Shown: positions 27,665-37,042 of the stretch, piece after piece
Numbering within the stretch: the first letter of the stretch is position 1
Layout: the number at the start of each line of letters is the position of its first letter
From: Actinotalea sp. Marseille-Q4924
Lineage (GTDB): Bacteria > Actinomycetota > Actinomycetes > Actinomycetales > Cellulomonadaceae
Assembly (NCBI RefSeq): GCF_916618755.1
Contig: NZ_CAKAKB010000003.1
Span: forward strand, 372,001-436,000
Length of the DNA: 64,000 nucleotides
Direction of reading: 5' to 3'
Program-made: the position numbers and the translations under genes
Notes under the pieces: generated by a model
Told to the model about the DNA's origin: nothing
The model's input: only the letters and a program-made list of their open reading frames with translations
The model's database searches: none

Positions 27665-28240
27665 ATGGGCAGCAGGGGACTCGGTTCTCACGTGGCGGGA
27701 CCAGTCGTGCGCACCACGGCGACGGCCGCGACGGCGACGCGGACCCCGACGGCGCCGAGCACCACGACGGCGATGCGCACCGCGACCCCGACCCGCACCA
27801 GGGCGACGGGGGCGACCCCGGCGGTGCGCCCTGCTCGGCCCGCCGCCGTGCCGCCCTCCGTGCTCGAGCTGCTGCGGCGCAGTGACGAGGAGCTGGTCGC
27901 GGCGCAGCTGGCTCAGGACGCCCACGACCGGTTCCGGCACGGCCACCTCGCCGCGCTGCGGGCGGCGGCGGCCGTGCTGCCGGCGGCCCCGGCCCGTCGC
28001 CGCTCGCGACCCCGTCCGGTGTGGGAGCAGCTCGCCGACGTCGCCCCGGAGCTGGCCCCGTGGGCGGCCCTCTTCGCCGACGGCGCTGCGCTGCGCGCCG
28101 CCGTCGAGGCGGGCCGCACCGACGTCGTGACCGCGGAGCGGGCCGAGCGGACCCTGGCCGCTGCGGAGGACTTCCAGGACCTCGTGCGCGAGCGGTGGGG
28201 GCTGCCGCTCACGCTCGTCGGCGTCGCCCGGGCGGGGTGA
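27665..28240 (+). CDS. SAV_6107-family HEPN domain protein
   Basis: A 191-residue protein of the actinobacterial SAV_6107 family, known to sit next to dinB. The folded part starts about residue 63 (PPSVLELLRRSDEELVAAQ) and is all helical: AHDRFRHGHLAALRAAAAVL, VWEQLADVAPELAPWAALFA, AAVEAGRTDVVTAERAERTL and EDFQDLVRERWG. Arg89 to His94 spell RxxxxH, which could be the HEPN ribonuclease motif, but I cannot verify its position in the fold. The first 60 residues are a Thr/Ala/Pro/Arg repeat-like tail. Position under a consensus SOS box points to a DNA-damage role. Confidence 0.78.
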   Translation: MGSRGLGSHVAGPVVRTTATAATATRTPTAPSTTTAMRTATPTRTRATGATPAVRPARPAAVPPSVLELLRRSDEELVAAQLAQDAHDRFRHGHLAALRAAAAVLPAAPARRRSRPRPVWEQLADVAPELAPWAALFADGAALRAAVEAGRTDVVTAERAERTLAAAEDFQDLVRERWGLPLTLVGVARAG

Positions 28241-28289
28241 CCGTGGGGCCGAGGTGGCGTCGGCGATCCCGAGACGCGAGGCTGCCACC

Positions 28290-29555
28290 ATGAGTCGGCG
28301 CTCCGGGGTGGTCGTCCGCCGTGACTGGGGCGACGACGAGGCGGACGTCGGCATCCTCCACGTCGACATGGACGCCTTCTTCGCGTCCGTCGAGCTGGTG
28401 CGCCGCCCTGAGCTGCGGGGGCGCCCCGTCATCGTCGGCGGCGAGGGGCGGTCCGTCGTGCTGGCGGCCACGTACGAGGCCCGCGCCTTCGGGGTCCACT
28501 CGGCGATGCCGATGGCTCAGGCGCGCCGCCTGTGCCCGCAGGCCGTCGTCGTCCCACCGGACCGGCGCGCCTACGAGCAGGCCTCCCGCCGTGCCATGGC
28601 CGTCCTGGGTGAGGTGACGGCGCTCGTCGAGCAGGTGAGCGTCGACGAGGCGTTCCTCGACGTCACGGGCGCGCGGCGTCGTCTCGGTCCGCCCACCGTC
28701 ATCGGCGAGCTCATCCGCCGGCGCGTGCGCGCCGAGGTCGGGGTCACCTGCTCGGTCGGGGTGGCGGCGACCAAGGTCGTGGCGAAGCTCGCCTCCGGCT
28801 TCGCCAAGCCCGACGGGCTGCTGCTGGTGCCACGGGCGGCCACCGTGCCCTTCCTGCAGGCGCTGCCGGTCGCGGCGCTGTGGGGCGTGGGGGACCGGAC
28901 CCGCGAGGCACTGGAGCGCTGGGGCATCACGACGGTCGAGCAGCTGGCGGCGACGGACGTGCGCGTGGTCCAGCGGGCGGTCGGCACGGTCGCGGGCGCC
29001 CACCTGCACGACCTGGCCTGGGGCCGGGACCCGCGGACGGTGGACCCGCAGCGGCCGGAGAAGAGCGTCGGGGCGGAGACGACGCTCGAGCGCGACAGCG
29101 CCGACGTCAGCGAGCTCGAGGGGCACCTGCTGCGGCTCGCGGACCGCTGCGCGACCCAGCTCCGGGCCAAGGGGCACGTGTGCCGCACCGTCAGCCTCAA
29201 GGTCCGGACGGACGACTTCCGCACCCTCACGCGGTCGCGGACGCTGCCCGTGGCGACGGACGTGGGCTGGGAGCTCTACCTCGTCGCCCGGGAGCTCCTC
29301 GCCGCCGCCGACCTGCGGGGCACGCCCGTGCGCCTGGTCGGGGTACGGGCCGAGGGCCTGGGCCCGGCCACCGAACGTCCCCTCACCCTGGAGGAGGCCG
29401 TGGACGAGTCGCCCGTCGCGCACCGCCGGGCCGAGGCGGCGATGGATGCGGTCCGGGCTCGGTTCGGGTCCTCGGCCGTCCGGCCTGCCGCGCTCGTCGA
29501 CCAGCCGGCGCGTCCCGGAGCGCCCGAGGAGAACCTGAGAGACCGGTCCGGGTGA
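28290..29555 (+). CDS. dinB: DNA polymerase IV (Y family)
   Basis: An error-prone translesion polymerase of 421 residues. Catalytic motifs are intact: HVDMDAFFASVE with the first metal-binding Asp, YEARAFGVHSAMP (steric gate region and Arg contact), and SVDEAFLDVTG with the second Asp and Glu. Then come the thumb SVGVAATKVVAKLASGFAKPDG, the helix-hairpin-helix WGVGDRTREALERWGI, and the little finger (SVGAETTLERD to LRGTPVRLVGV). The C-terminus ends without a clear beta-clamp peptide. The ATG at 28290 is chosen; a GTG at 28254 is in frame. It is 49 bases after the HEPN gene in the SOS operon. Confidence 0.94.
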   Translation: MSRRSGVVVRRDWGDDEADVGILHVDMDAFFASVELVRRPELRGRPVIVGGEGRSVVLAATYEARAFGVHSAMPMAQARRLCPQAVVVPPDRRAYEQASRRAMAVLGEVTALVEQVSVDEAFLDVTGARRRLGPPTVIGELIRRRVRAEVGVTCSVGVAATKVVAKLASGFAKPDGLLLVPRAATVPFLQALPVAALWGVGDRTREALERWGITTVEQLAATDVRVVQRAVGTVAGAHLHDLAWGRDPRTVDPQRPEKSVGAETTLERDSADVSELEGHLLRLADRCATQLRAKGHVCRTVSLKVRTDDFRTLTRSRTLPVATDVGWELYLVARELLAAADLRGTPVRLVGVRAEGLGPATERPLTLEEAVDESPVAHRRAEAAMDAVRARFGSSAVRPAALVDQPARPGAPEENLRDRSG

Positions 29556-29593
29556 CGTCCGGCGCTCAACTATCCGGAATGTCGAGGGGGACC

Positions 29594-29599
29594 TATCCT
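29594..29599 (+). promoter_or_regulatory. Candidate -10 of the DUF3040 gene
   Basis: TATCCT at 29594-29599, 38 bases before the ATG, in the 82-base gap after dinB. A GGAGG ribosome binding site sits six bases before the start. No convincing -35 is visible. Confidence 0.35.
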
Positions 29600-29637
29600 G
29601 AGGTGGTCCCCGTCCCACCGGCACCGCGGAGGTAGCG

Positions 29638-30033
29638 ATGCCTCTGTCCGAGTACGAGCAGCGCGTACTGGAGCAGATGGAGCGTCAGCTCTCGTCCGAC
29701 GATCCCAAGCTGGTCAACACCTTCCACGGCCGCGCCTCGAACGGGCTGCGTCGGTGGGTGCTGGTCTCGCTCGGGGCCCTCGTCGGACTCACGGTCCTCG
29801 TCCTCGGCGCGGCCACGAGCAACCCGCTCGTCGGCGTCCTCGGGTTCGTGGTCATGTTCGTGTCCGTCGTGTTCGCCTTCTCCCCACCGCGGCGCAGCGG
29901 ACCGACCGGGGTCGTGGGCGCGGACGGCGGCGTCCGGCGGCCCGCCGCGAAGGCGCGCCCGCCGCGGTCGGGCGGGCTCCTGCAGCGCATGGAGGACCGC
30001 TGGGACAAGCGCCGGGACGAGCGGGGTCGCTGA
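29638..30033 (+). CDS. DUF3040 membrane protein
   Basis: A 131-residue protein that begins MPLSEYEQRVLEQMERQL, the hallmark of the actinobacterial DUF3040 family. Two membrane segments (about residues 39-57 and 62-80) follow, then a basic Pro/Arg-rich C-terminal tail ending RMEDRWDKRRDERGR. The family is common near division clusters; its function is unknown. Confidence 0.88.
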   Translation: MPLSEYEQRVLEQMERQLSSDDPKLVNTFHGRASNGLRRWVLVSLGALVGLTVLVLGAATSNPLVGVLGFVVMFVSVVFAFSPPRRSGPTGVVGADGGVRRPAAKARPPRSGGLLQRMEDRWDKRRDERGR

Positions 30034-30099
30034 CTCCTCGTACGGGTGATGCGGGAGACGACCAGGTAGTCCGGTCAGGACACCACCGCAGTGATGGAC

Positions 30100-30122
30100 G
30101 CCTCCGGCCACGGGCCGGGGGC
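30100..30122 (+). terminator. Hairpin terminator after the DUF3040 gene
   Basis: GCCTCCGGCC (30100-30109) pairs with GGCCGGGGGC (30113-30122) with a single wobble pair and a three-base loop. It lies 66 bases after the stop, followed by GCTTCG. A weaker inverted repeat (CGAGACC at 30146-30152 with GGTCTCG at 30171-30177) follows and may serve the convergent tgpA transcript. Confidence 0.65.
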
Positions 30123-30248
30123 GCTTCGTCGTCGGGACCCTTCGCCGAGACCCCCGGTCTTCGGCAGGTCGGTCTCGCCGTGCCGTCCCTGACGACCAGG
30201 CGGCCAGGCGTTCGGATGCCGTGATCGCGTGATACCCGTGTCGGCGGG

Positions 30249-32480
30249 TCAGCCTCTCGGCCGGCGACCACCGGAGAGCGCTGGCTCTGCGGCCCGCCGG
30301 GCAGCCGCCTTCTCGTCGAACGCCGCGAGCACGTCGGCTGACCACCGCGCGAGGTCCTCCTGGGTCCAGGCCGGCGCGCGTGGTGCGTAGCGGTTCGCCT
30401 CCGCCGTGGTCGCGAGCTGGTGCAGCCCGACCCGCAGCGACTCCGGCGGCTCGTCGCCGTACGCCTCGAGCGTCACGTGGGCGGCACCGCGGAGCGTGGT
30501 CGCGTCGTCCCAGGCGACCCCCCGCTCGGCGAGGGCCGCCCGCAGCCGCTGCCACGTCGCCTCGGGTCCGGTGGGCGCAGGACGGGCCGTGCGCCGCCGG
30601 ACGACGACGACAGCCGCCGCGGTGGCCAGGGCGAGGACGAGCAGCCCGCCGACGGCCGCCACGAGGGGCACCCGCGTCGTCCCGAGGGAGACCTCACCGT
30701 CGGCGATCCCGCCGCCGGGCGCGGCGGGAGCCGGCGCGCTGGACGGTGCCGGTGTGGCGGCCGTGCCCGGCGCGGGCTCCTCCGAGGGCTGCACCGGTGT
30801 CGCGACCGCGGGATCGGCGTAGACGGGTGGAGCGCCCGTCTGCACCGCCGGCGTGGGTTCGAACCGGACCCAGCCGGCCCCGGCGAACCAGATCTCGGGC
30901 CACGTGTGGGCGAGCTGGCCCGTCACGGCGTACTGCCCACCGACCGCAGGACGGCCCGGGAGGAAGCCCACCGCCATCCGGCTCGGCAGGCCCAGGTGAC
31001 GGGCCATCACGGTCATCGCGGTCGCGTACTGCACGCAGTAGCCGGTGCGGTCCGTGAGGAAGTCCCACACCGCGTCGTCGGTCCGCGCGTCCGGCACGTC
31101 CGTGTCGTACCGGAACAGCGAGCCGTCCCGCAGGTAGGACTGGAGGGCAAGCGCCTGGTCGTACGGCGTCACGGTGTCCGCCGTGACCTCGCGCGCCAGT
31201 GCCGCCACGTCCTCCGCGAAGGCGGTCGCGGGGAGGGCGAGGTAGGGCGAGTCCGCGGCGACGGGGGCCACGTCGTCGGCCTGGAGCGTCGGTGCGGACA
31301 GGTCCCGCGGCGCCACGAGGACGTCGTAGCTGAGGCCCCGGGTCGTCGTGCGCGTCGCCGACGCGACCTCGTCGCGCTCGGGGTCGTACCGCCAGTCCCC
31401 GGGCACGGTCACCCGACGGGGCTCCAGCGGCAGGGGCAGGCGGTCCTGGTCGAGGTCACCGACCTCGACGGTCAGGACGCCGACGCCGTCCTGACCCTGC
31501 TCGGCACCCTCCGCCGCTGCCCGCCCGTCCTCGGCCGGCCACAGCCCACCGACGGCGGGCTGCTCCGGGGGCGGCTGGTCCTCCCGCTGCCACTCCGTGC
31601 CGTCGAAGTCGGTCAGCGTGTACAGCCGCAGCGGACCGGGGTCGGCCCCGGTGAGGGTGTAGGTGATGAGCGCGCGGTCGGACCGGTTGCCCAGGCTGGA
31701 CCGCATGTCGAGGTCGAGGGAGAGCTCCACCGGGCCGCTCCCCGCGGATCCCTGGCCCCAGGTGGACGGCAGGGTCACCGTCCCCCAGCCCGGCACCGCG
31801 GCGAGCAGCGGCCCGACGGCGACGGCCACGGCGGTCACCCCGGCCGCCGTGGCTGCCACGAGCCAGCCGTCGCGCCACGAGCGCGTCCGGGACCGCTGGG
31901 GTCGCGTGAGCGCGAGGAGCAGCAGGAACGACGTGCCGCCCGCGAGCATCGGCACGAGCGCCGGCCTCGCCTCGAACACGATCGCCACGGTCCACAGGGC
32001 GGCGAGCGGCACACCCGCCAGGCCGGCGCGCCCGAGGGAGACCGCGAGCGCGTCGGCGACCACGAGCACGAGCAGGGTCCCGGCGACCACGAGCATCTCG
32101 GCGCCCCGGGACGGGGGCAGGGGGATCGAGCCGTCGACGACGGCGCGCGCCCCCGCCTCGGTCACGCGCCGCAGCGCCCGCAGCGTCTCGAGCGTGGGCA
32201 GCGGGACGGTGACCCGGCCGGAGCCCGAGTAGAGGGCGGCCACCGCGACCGCCGACGCGCCGACGCCCCAGAGCGTGGGCGCGACGGGCGACCTGCTGAG
32301 CGACCGCCCGGCCGCCAGGACGACGCCGACGAGCACGGCGGTGACCGTCGTGGTGGCGAGCCAGGGACCGGGAGCGAGCACGGCCCGGAGCGTCCAGACC
32401 CCCGCCAGCACACCGACGACGACCAGCCCGGTGGCGAGCGCCGCGCGACCGCCCGTGGGCGGCACCGGACGTCGGTTCAT
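30249..32480 (-). CDS. Transglutaminase-like membrane protein (TgpA family)
   Basis: A 743-residue protein with about six N-terminal membrane segments (residues 14-235), then a large extracellular part. The transglutaminase core has Cys in DRTGYCVQYATAM (about residue 481) and His in LAHTWPEIWFAGAGW (about 525), with RFEPTPA where the third catalytic residue is expected. A Pro/Ala-rich linker, one more membrane helix (LVAAVGGLLVLALATAAAVVVV) and a cytoplasmic DUF4129-type helical tail follow. Third gene of the moxR operon, overlapping DUF58 by four bases (ATGA). The substrate is unknown, but TgpA proteins are linked to the cell envelope. Confidence 0.88.
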   Translation of the reverse strand: MNRRPVPPTGGRAALATGLVVVGVLAGVWTLRAVLAPGPWLATTTVTAVLVGVVLAAGRSLSRSPVAPTLWGVGASAVAVAALYSGSGRVTVPLPTLETLRALRRVTEAGARAVVDGSIPLPPSRGAEMLVVAGTLLVLVVADALAVSLGRAGLAGVPLAALWTVAIVFEARPALVPMLAGGTSFLLLLALTRPQRSRTRSWRDGWLVAATAAGVTAVAVAVGPLLAAVPGWGTVTLPSTWGQGSAGSGPVELSLDLDMRSSLGNRSDRALITYTLTGADPGPLRLYTLTDFDGTEWQREDQPPPEQPAVGGLWPAEDGRAAAEGAEQGQDGVGVLTVEVGDLDQDRLPLPLEPRRVTVPGDWRYDPERDEVASATRTTTRGLSYDVLVAPRDLSAPTLQADDVAPVAADSPYLALPATAFAEDVAALAREVTADTVTPYDQALALQSYLRDGSLFRYDTDVPDARTDDAVWDFLTDRTGYCVQYATAMTVMARHLGLPSRMAVGFLPGRPAVGGQYAVTGQLAHTWPEIWFAGAGWVRFEPTPAVQTGAPPVYADPAVATPVQPSEEPAPGTAATPAPSSAPAPAAPGGGIADGEVSLGTTRVPLVAAVGGLLVLALATAAAVVVVRRRTARPAPTGPEATWQRLRAALAERGVAWDDATTLRGAAHVTLEAYGDEPPESLRVGLHQLATTAEANRYAPRAPAWTQEDLARWSADVLAAFDEKAAARRAAEPALSGGRRPRG

Positions 32481-33753
32481 CGCGACATCACCGCCCGGTC
32501 GTCGGACCCGAGCAGACGCTCCCAGCACGCCGCCATGTCCTCGCCGACGCGCACCAGGCACACCGCCCAGCCGGCGCGCCGCAGGCTCGTCGCGGTCGCC
32601 TCGGCGGCCGCGGTGGCGACGGCCCCGCCCGTCTCGGACGTCCGCACCATCGCCCACCCGTGCGTGGACTCGCCCGTCCGGGCCAGGGCGGCGAGCGAGC
32701 CGCGGTCGAGCGCACCGACGAGGGCGAGGACGAGCTCGCTGCCGCCGGCGTCCGCCTGGAGCGTGTCCACGGCGGTCCGCAGCCAGGCGCGGCGCTCGCC
32801 GGGGTCGGCGGGCATCGTGAGGTCGACCGTCTGGTCCAGGAGCGCGGCCACCGCCGCACCGCTCGCGTCGGGACGGTGGTGGTCCCTGGCCGCGTCGAGG
32901 ACGTCGCCGCCGAGGAGGCGGACGTGGTGGCCCGAGACGACGAGCGCGACGGCCACCGACGCGGCGAGCCGGATCGACCACTCCCCGGCGTCGGCGTCCT
33001 GCGGAAGGTCCAGCAGCACGCTCGCCGGTCGCCGCCCGGACCGCTCGTCCTGACGGACCACGAGCTCGCCGCGCCGTGCGCTCGTGGGCCAGTGCACCCG
33101 GCGCAGGTCGTCCCCGGCCCGGTAGTCCCGCAGCGCCGTGTCGTCGGGGGAGGGGCTGCGCGCACCCAGCAGGGCGCGGTCCGCGTCGCTGGACATCGCC
33201 GTCGAGCTGACGCTCAGCGGCGTCGTGCGCGGACGCACCGCGACCAGGGCGGGCTCGCCGAGCGGGCCGGACCACCGCGCGACCCCGAACGGGTCGGCAC
33301 GGTGCAGCTGCACCGGCCCCACGCCCCACCGGCCGCGGACCGTCGGGCTGATCGGGTACGTCAGCCGCAGCACGTGCCGTCCCCGGCTCACCCTCGCCCG
33401 CAGGGGTGCCCCGCCGGAGAGCTCGCGCGCGGCCCGCTCGGCGATCTCCAGCCTGTCGACGCGGGGTGCGGTCGGGCCGCTCCGTCCCGACGTCAGCTCG
33501 ACCTCGACCGTCGCCGGGTCGCCCTCCGTGACGGGGTGGGGCGTCACCCGACGCGTGAGCTGCAGACCGCCACGTTCCTGGTGGCGTGCCTGGAGGAACA
33601 GCAGCGCGATGCTCGACCCGACGGTGACGAGCAGGAGGAGCGCCACCTGCACCAGGGCCGGCACGCCGAGCAGCACGCCCGCGACCAGCCCCACCGAGCC
33701 GAGCCCGAGCAGCGCGGTGCCTCGGGCGGTCAGACGCAGGCGGCGGGTGTCCA

Positions 33754-33754
<1 letters not shown>
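32477..33754 (-). CDS. DUF58 domain protein
   Basis: A 425-residue protein with two adjacent membrane helices (about residues 13-53) and a cytoplasmic or surface part with the DUF58 core: GVGPVQLHRADPFGVARW, then SPDDTALRDYRAGDDLRRVHWPTSARRGELVVRQDE, the family signature. The following segment VLLDLPQDADAGEWSIRLAASVAVAL resembles a von Willebrand A fold. DUF58 proteins are the usual partner of MoxR ATPases. The start overlaps the moxR stop by one base and the stop overlaps tgpA. Confidence 0.9.
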
Positions 33755-34752
<998 letters not shown>

Positions 34753-34791
34753 GGTCACCTCTTCGTCGGCCTGGACGAAGCCTAGGTGACC
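34753..34791 (-). promoter_or_regulatory. Long inverted repeat covering the moxR start region
   Basis: GGTCACCT and CTTCGTC (34753-34767) are matched by GACGAAG (34774-34780) and AGGTGACC (34784-34791), a 15-pair stem with a 3-base bulge and 6-base loop that ends at the base next to the ATG. In a transcript that includes both arms, the AGAGGTG ribosome binding site is fully paired. However TAGGCT on the minus strand (34784-34779) is a -10-like hexamer; if used, only one arm is transcribed and the repeat would act as a DNA operator. Confidence 0.65.
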
Positions 34792-34821
34792 GCGCCGGGG
34801 ACCGCGACGACCAGCCGGGCT
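34792..34821. other. Short unexplained stretch
   Basis: Thirty bases between the moxR inverted repeat and the first CTCC element. I see no recognisable -35 box for the moxR operon here. Confidence 0.3.
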
Positions 34822-35191
34822 CTCCTCAGCGTCCTCCGCGGACGCTCCACGCCGCTCCCACCGGCTCCGGTGCCGCGGCCGTGGACGCGCCCTCCACCGC
34901 GCTCCCCGGGTCGCCGGGCACCGCACTCCGCGTGACGCCCTCCGCATCGCTCCCGGCAGGCCCTCCACATCGCTCCCCGGCGCTCTCCCCGAGGCTCCCG
35001 AGAGGGTCCGACGGCGGGGACGGCGGTGTCAGGACGACGGACCTCCAGCGGCACATGCGGCCATCGCTGCAGGTCAGAGGGCCGCGACCCCGGAGGGCCC
35101 GAGCGTGCACGGACCGCGTCACCGGGCGGGTGCCCGGCCCGGCGCGACGCGCGGGGCCCGGTCAGCTCCGTGGCCCTCCACCACGCTCCCC
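34822..35191 (-). repeat. Phased array of CTCC-core elements, candidate MraZ boxes facing moxR
   Basis: Eighteen CTCC cores lie on the + strand, starting at 34822, 34834, 34845, 34855, 34865, 34892, 34902, 34926, 34940, 34950, 34963, 34973, 34985, 34995, 35043, 35166, 35176 and 35186. Eight of the 17 steps are exactly 10 bases. The clearest units read CTCCAC-N4-CTCC(C/A), that is GGGGAG-N4-GTGGAG towards moxR. The hexamer is the reverse complement of the boxes before mraZ. No gene fits this 549-base region: its open frames have no family features. Confidence 0.7.
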
Positions 35192-35252
35192 ACCCACTGA
35201 CCTGCGACGACGCCCGACACGCACCGCGTTCACCCGCGTGGTCGATGGGCGA

Positions 35253-35278
35253 GTGGAGGGTAGTGGAGTAATGTGGCG
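35253..35278 (+). promoter_or_regulatory. MraZ boxes and -10 of the mraZ/dcw promoter
   Basis: Three direct repeats GTGGAG (35253-35258), GTGGAG (35263-35268) and GTGGCG (35273-35278) are spaced exactly 10 bases apart. TAATGT (35269-35274), a fitting -10 hexamer, lies across the gap between boxes 2 and 3, so a bound MraZ ring would block the promoter. MraZ is known in other bacteria to bind three or four short direct repeats with this period upstream of its own gene. Confidence 0.85.
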
Positions 35279-35340
35279 CGCACTGGACCGGCCGGGAGGG
35301 CATCGGGGCAGGACCGGGACGGGTCGGACGGGGGTACGGG

Positions 35341-35802
35341 ATGTCGGACACGCTGGGCCACGACGGCCCGCTGTTCCTCGGCACCTACACGCCCCGGCTG
35401 GACGAGAAGGGCCGCCTGATCCTTCCCGCGAAGTTCCGCGGCCAGCTCGCGACCGGCCTCGTCATGACCAAGGGCCAGGAGCGGTGCCTCTTCGTCTTCC
35501 CGGTCGGCGAGTTCCGCCGGATGCACGACCAGCTCCGCCAGGCACCGGTCACGAGCCGTCAGGCCCGCGACTACCTGCGCGTGTTCCTGGCCAGCGCGCA
35601 CGACGAGGTCCCCGACAAGCAGGGCCGGCTCTCCATCCCCGCCGGGCTCCGCGGCTACGCGGGGCTCGACCGCGAGGTCGCCGTCATCGGCGTCGGCACC
35701 CGCGTCGAGATCTGGGACGCGGCGGCGTGGGAGACGTACCTCGAGGAGCAGACGCCCAGCTACGCGCAGACCGCCGAGGAGGTGATCCCCGGTGCCTTCT
35801 GA
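35341..35802 (+). CDS. mraZ: Transcriptional regulator MraZ
   Basis: MraZ is a ring-forming DNA-binding protein of the AbrB-like fold that represses the dcw operon. The 153-residue protein has the two repeated halves: [22 protein letters not shown] and [23 protein letters not shown], each with the DxKGRxxxPAxxR motif that contacts DNA (Lys is replaced by a second D-K pair in the expected place). An 11-residue N-terminal extension precedes the usual start. Candidate MraZ boxes lie about 65-90 bases upstream. Confidence 0.96.
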   Translation: MSDTLGHDGPLFLGTYTPRLDEKGRLILPAKFRGQLATGLVMTKGQERCLFVFPVGEFRRMHDQLRQAPVTSRQARDYLRVFLASAHDEVPDKQGRLSIPAGLRGYAGLDREVAVIGVGTRVEIWDAAAWETYLEEQTPSYAQTAEEVIPGAF

Positions 35803-35878
35803 GTGACACCTCCGCGGACGCGCCCCGGCGTCGTCCGGTCGCGGACCGCACCGCACGGTGAGGTCTCCTCCCGCCCTT

Positions 35879-35905
35879 CTCTGACGCACTTCCCCGGCGT
35901 CAGAG
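35879..35905 (+). repeat. Perfect inverted repeat between mraZ and rsmH
   Basis: CTCTGACGC (35879-35887) and GCGTCAGAG (35897-35905) form a 9-pair stem with a 9-base loop in the 238-base gap after mraZ. It may attenuate read-through into the division genes or serve as a protein site. The rest of the gap shows no gene; AGGAGGAGG precedes rsmH. Confidence 0.55.
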
Positions 35906-36040
35906 GGGCCGCGGAGGGGGACCTGGTCGGGCGGTGGAGGGCCGCCCGACCGCACACGGCACCGCTGCCGTCCGCACCGCAGCACACGTACGTCCCCCGT
36001 CCCCCGCACCACCGGCACGACCGCACGAGGAGGAGGTGCC

Positions 36041-37042
36041 ATGGCAGCCGCGGCCGACCGTCCCGCCGCCGAGCGGCACGTCCCGGTGCTGCTCGACCGC
36101 TGCGTCGAGCTCCTCGCACCCGCGCTGGCCGCGTCCCCCGACGGCCCCGCCGTCCTCGTCGACGCGACGCTCGGCATGGGCGGGCACACGGAGGCCTTCC
36201 TGGACCGCGTGCCGGGGCTCGTCGTCGTCGGCCTGGACCGCGATGCGCAGGCGCTCGCGCTCGCGGGCGAGCGCCTCGCCCGCTTCGGGGACCGGTTCGT
36301 GCCGGTCCACACGGTGTACGACCGGATCGACGACGTCGTCGACGAGCGGGTCGGGCACCCCGTCCAGGCCGTCCTCATGGACCTCGGCGTCTCCTCGCTC
36401 CAGCTCGACGAGGTCGAGCGAGGCTTCTCCTACGCCCACGACGCCCCGCTGGACATGCGCATGGACGCCTCGACGGGGCCGACCGCCGCCGACGTCCTCA
36501 ACACCTACGCCGAGGCCGACATCACGCGGGTGCTGCGGGAGTACGGCGAGGAGCGGTGGGCGGCCCGGATCGCGCAGCGGGTCGTGCGGCGCCGGGAGCA
36601 GGCGCCGCTGCGGCGGACCGCTGAGCTCGTGGACCTCGTCCGCGGCGCGATCCCCGCCGCGGCGCGCACCACGGGGGGCAACCCCGCCAAGCGGACCTTC
36701 CAGGCGCTCCGGATCGAGGTCAACGGCGAGCTGGCGGCGCTCGAGCGGGCGCTCCCGGCGGCCGTCGACAGCCTCGCGGTCGGCGGCCGGATCGCCGTCA
36801 TGGCCTACCAGTCGCTGGAGGACCGCATGGTCAAGCGGACCTTCGCCGCCGGCGCGACCGTGAGCACCCCGCCCGGCGTCCCGGTCGTGCGGGACGAGGA
36901 CCAGCCGTACCTGCGACTCCTCACCCGGGGCGCGGAGCGCGCCTCGCAGGAGGAGACCGAGCACAACCCCCGATCGACCCCCGTCCGTCTGCGCGCCGCC
37001 GAGCGGCTGCGCGCGACCCCCCGCCGCAGGAGGACAGCATGA
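36041..37042 (+). CDS. rsmH: 16S rRNA (cytosine-1402-N4)-methyltransferase
   Basis: RsmH methylates N4 of C1402 in the ribosomal P site. The 333-residue protein has the start [16 protein letters not shown], the SAM loop [15 protein letters not shown], acidic GLDRDAQAL, the [19 protein letters not shown] motif that is specific to the family, [18 protein letters not shown] and [11 protein letters not shown]. The C-terminal 40 residues are Arg-rich. The stop overlaps the ftsL start by four bases. Confidence 0.96.
   Translation: MAAAADRPAAERHVPVLLDRCVELLAPALAASPDGPAVLVDATLGMGGHTEAFLDRVPGLVVVGLDRDAQALALAGERLARFGDRFVPVHTVYDRIDDVVDERVGHPVQAVLMDLGVSSLQLDEVERGFSYAHDAPLDMRMDASTGPTAADVLNTYAEADITRVLREYGEERWAARIAQRVVRRREQAPLRRTAELVDLVRGAIPAAARTTGGNPAKRTFQALRIEVNGELAALERALPAAVDSLAVGGRIAVMAYQSLEDRMVKRTFAAGATVSTPPGVPVVRDEDQPYLRLLTRGAERASQEETEHNPRSTPVRLRAAERLRATPRRRRTA

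Noticed and set aside
27658-27885. His/Asp/Gly-rich overlapping frame inside the HEPN gene start
   Set aside because: An alternate-frame reading of ACG/GCG-rich codons with no start signal of its own.
27665-28240. HEPN gene as half of a toxin-antitoxin pair
   Set aside because: No MNT-type nucleotidyltransferase or small antitoxin gene lies beside it; the partner in the operon is dinB.
34881-35861. A 326-codon + frame across the moxR-mraZ gap
   Set aside because: It runs through mraZ in the wrong frame, is Pro/Arg-rich and matches no family; the region is better explained as regulatory DNA.
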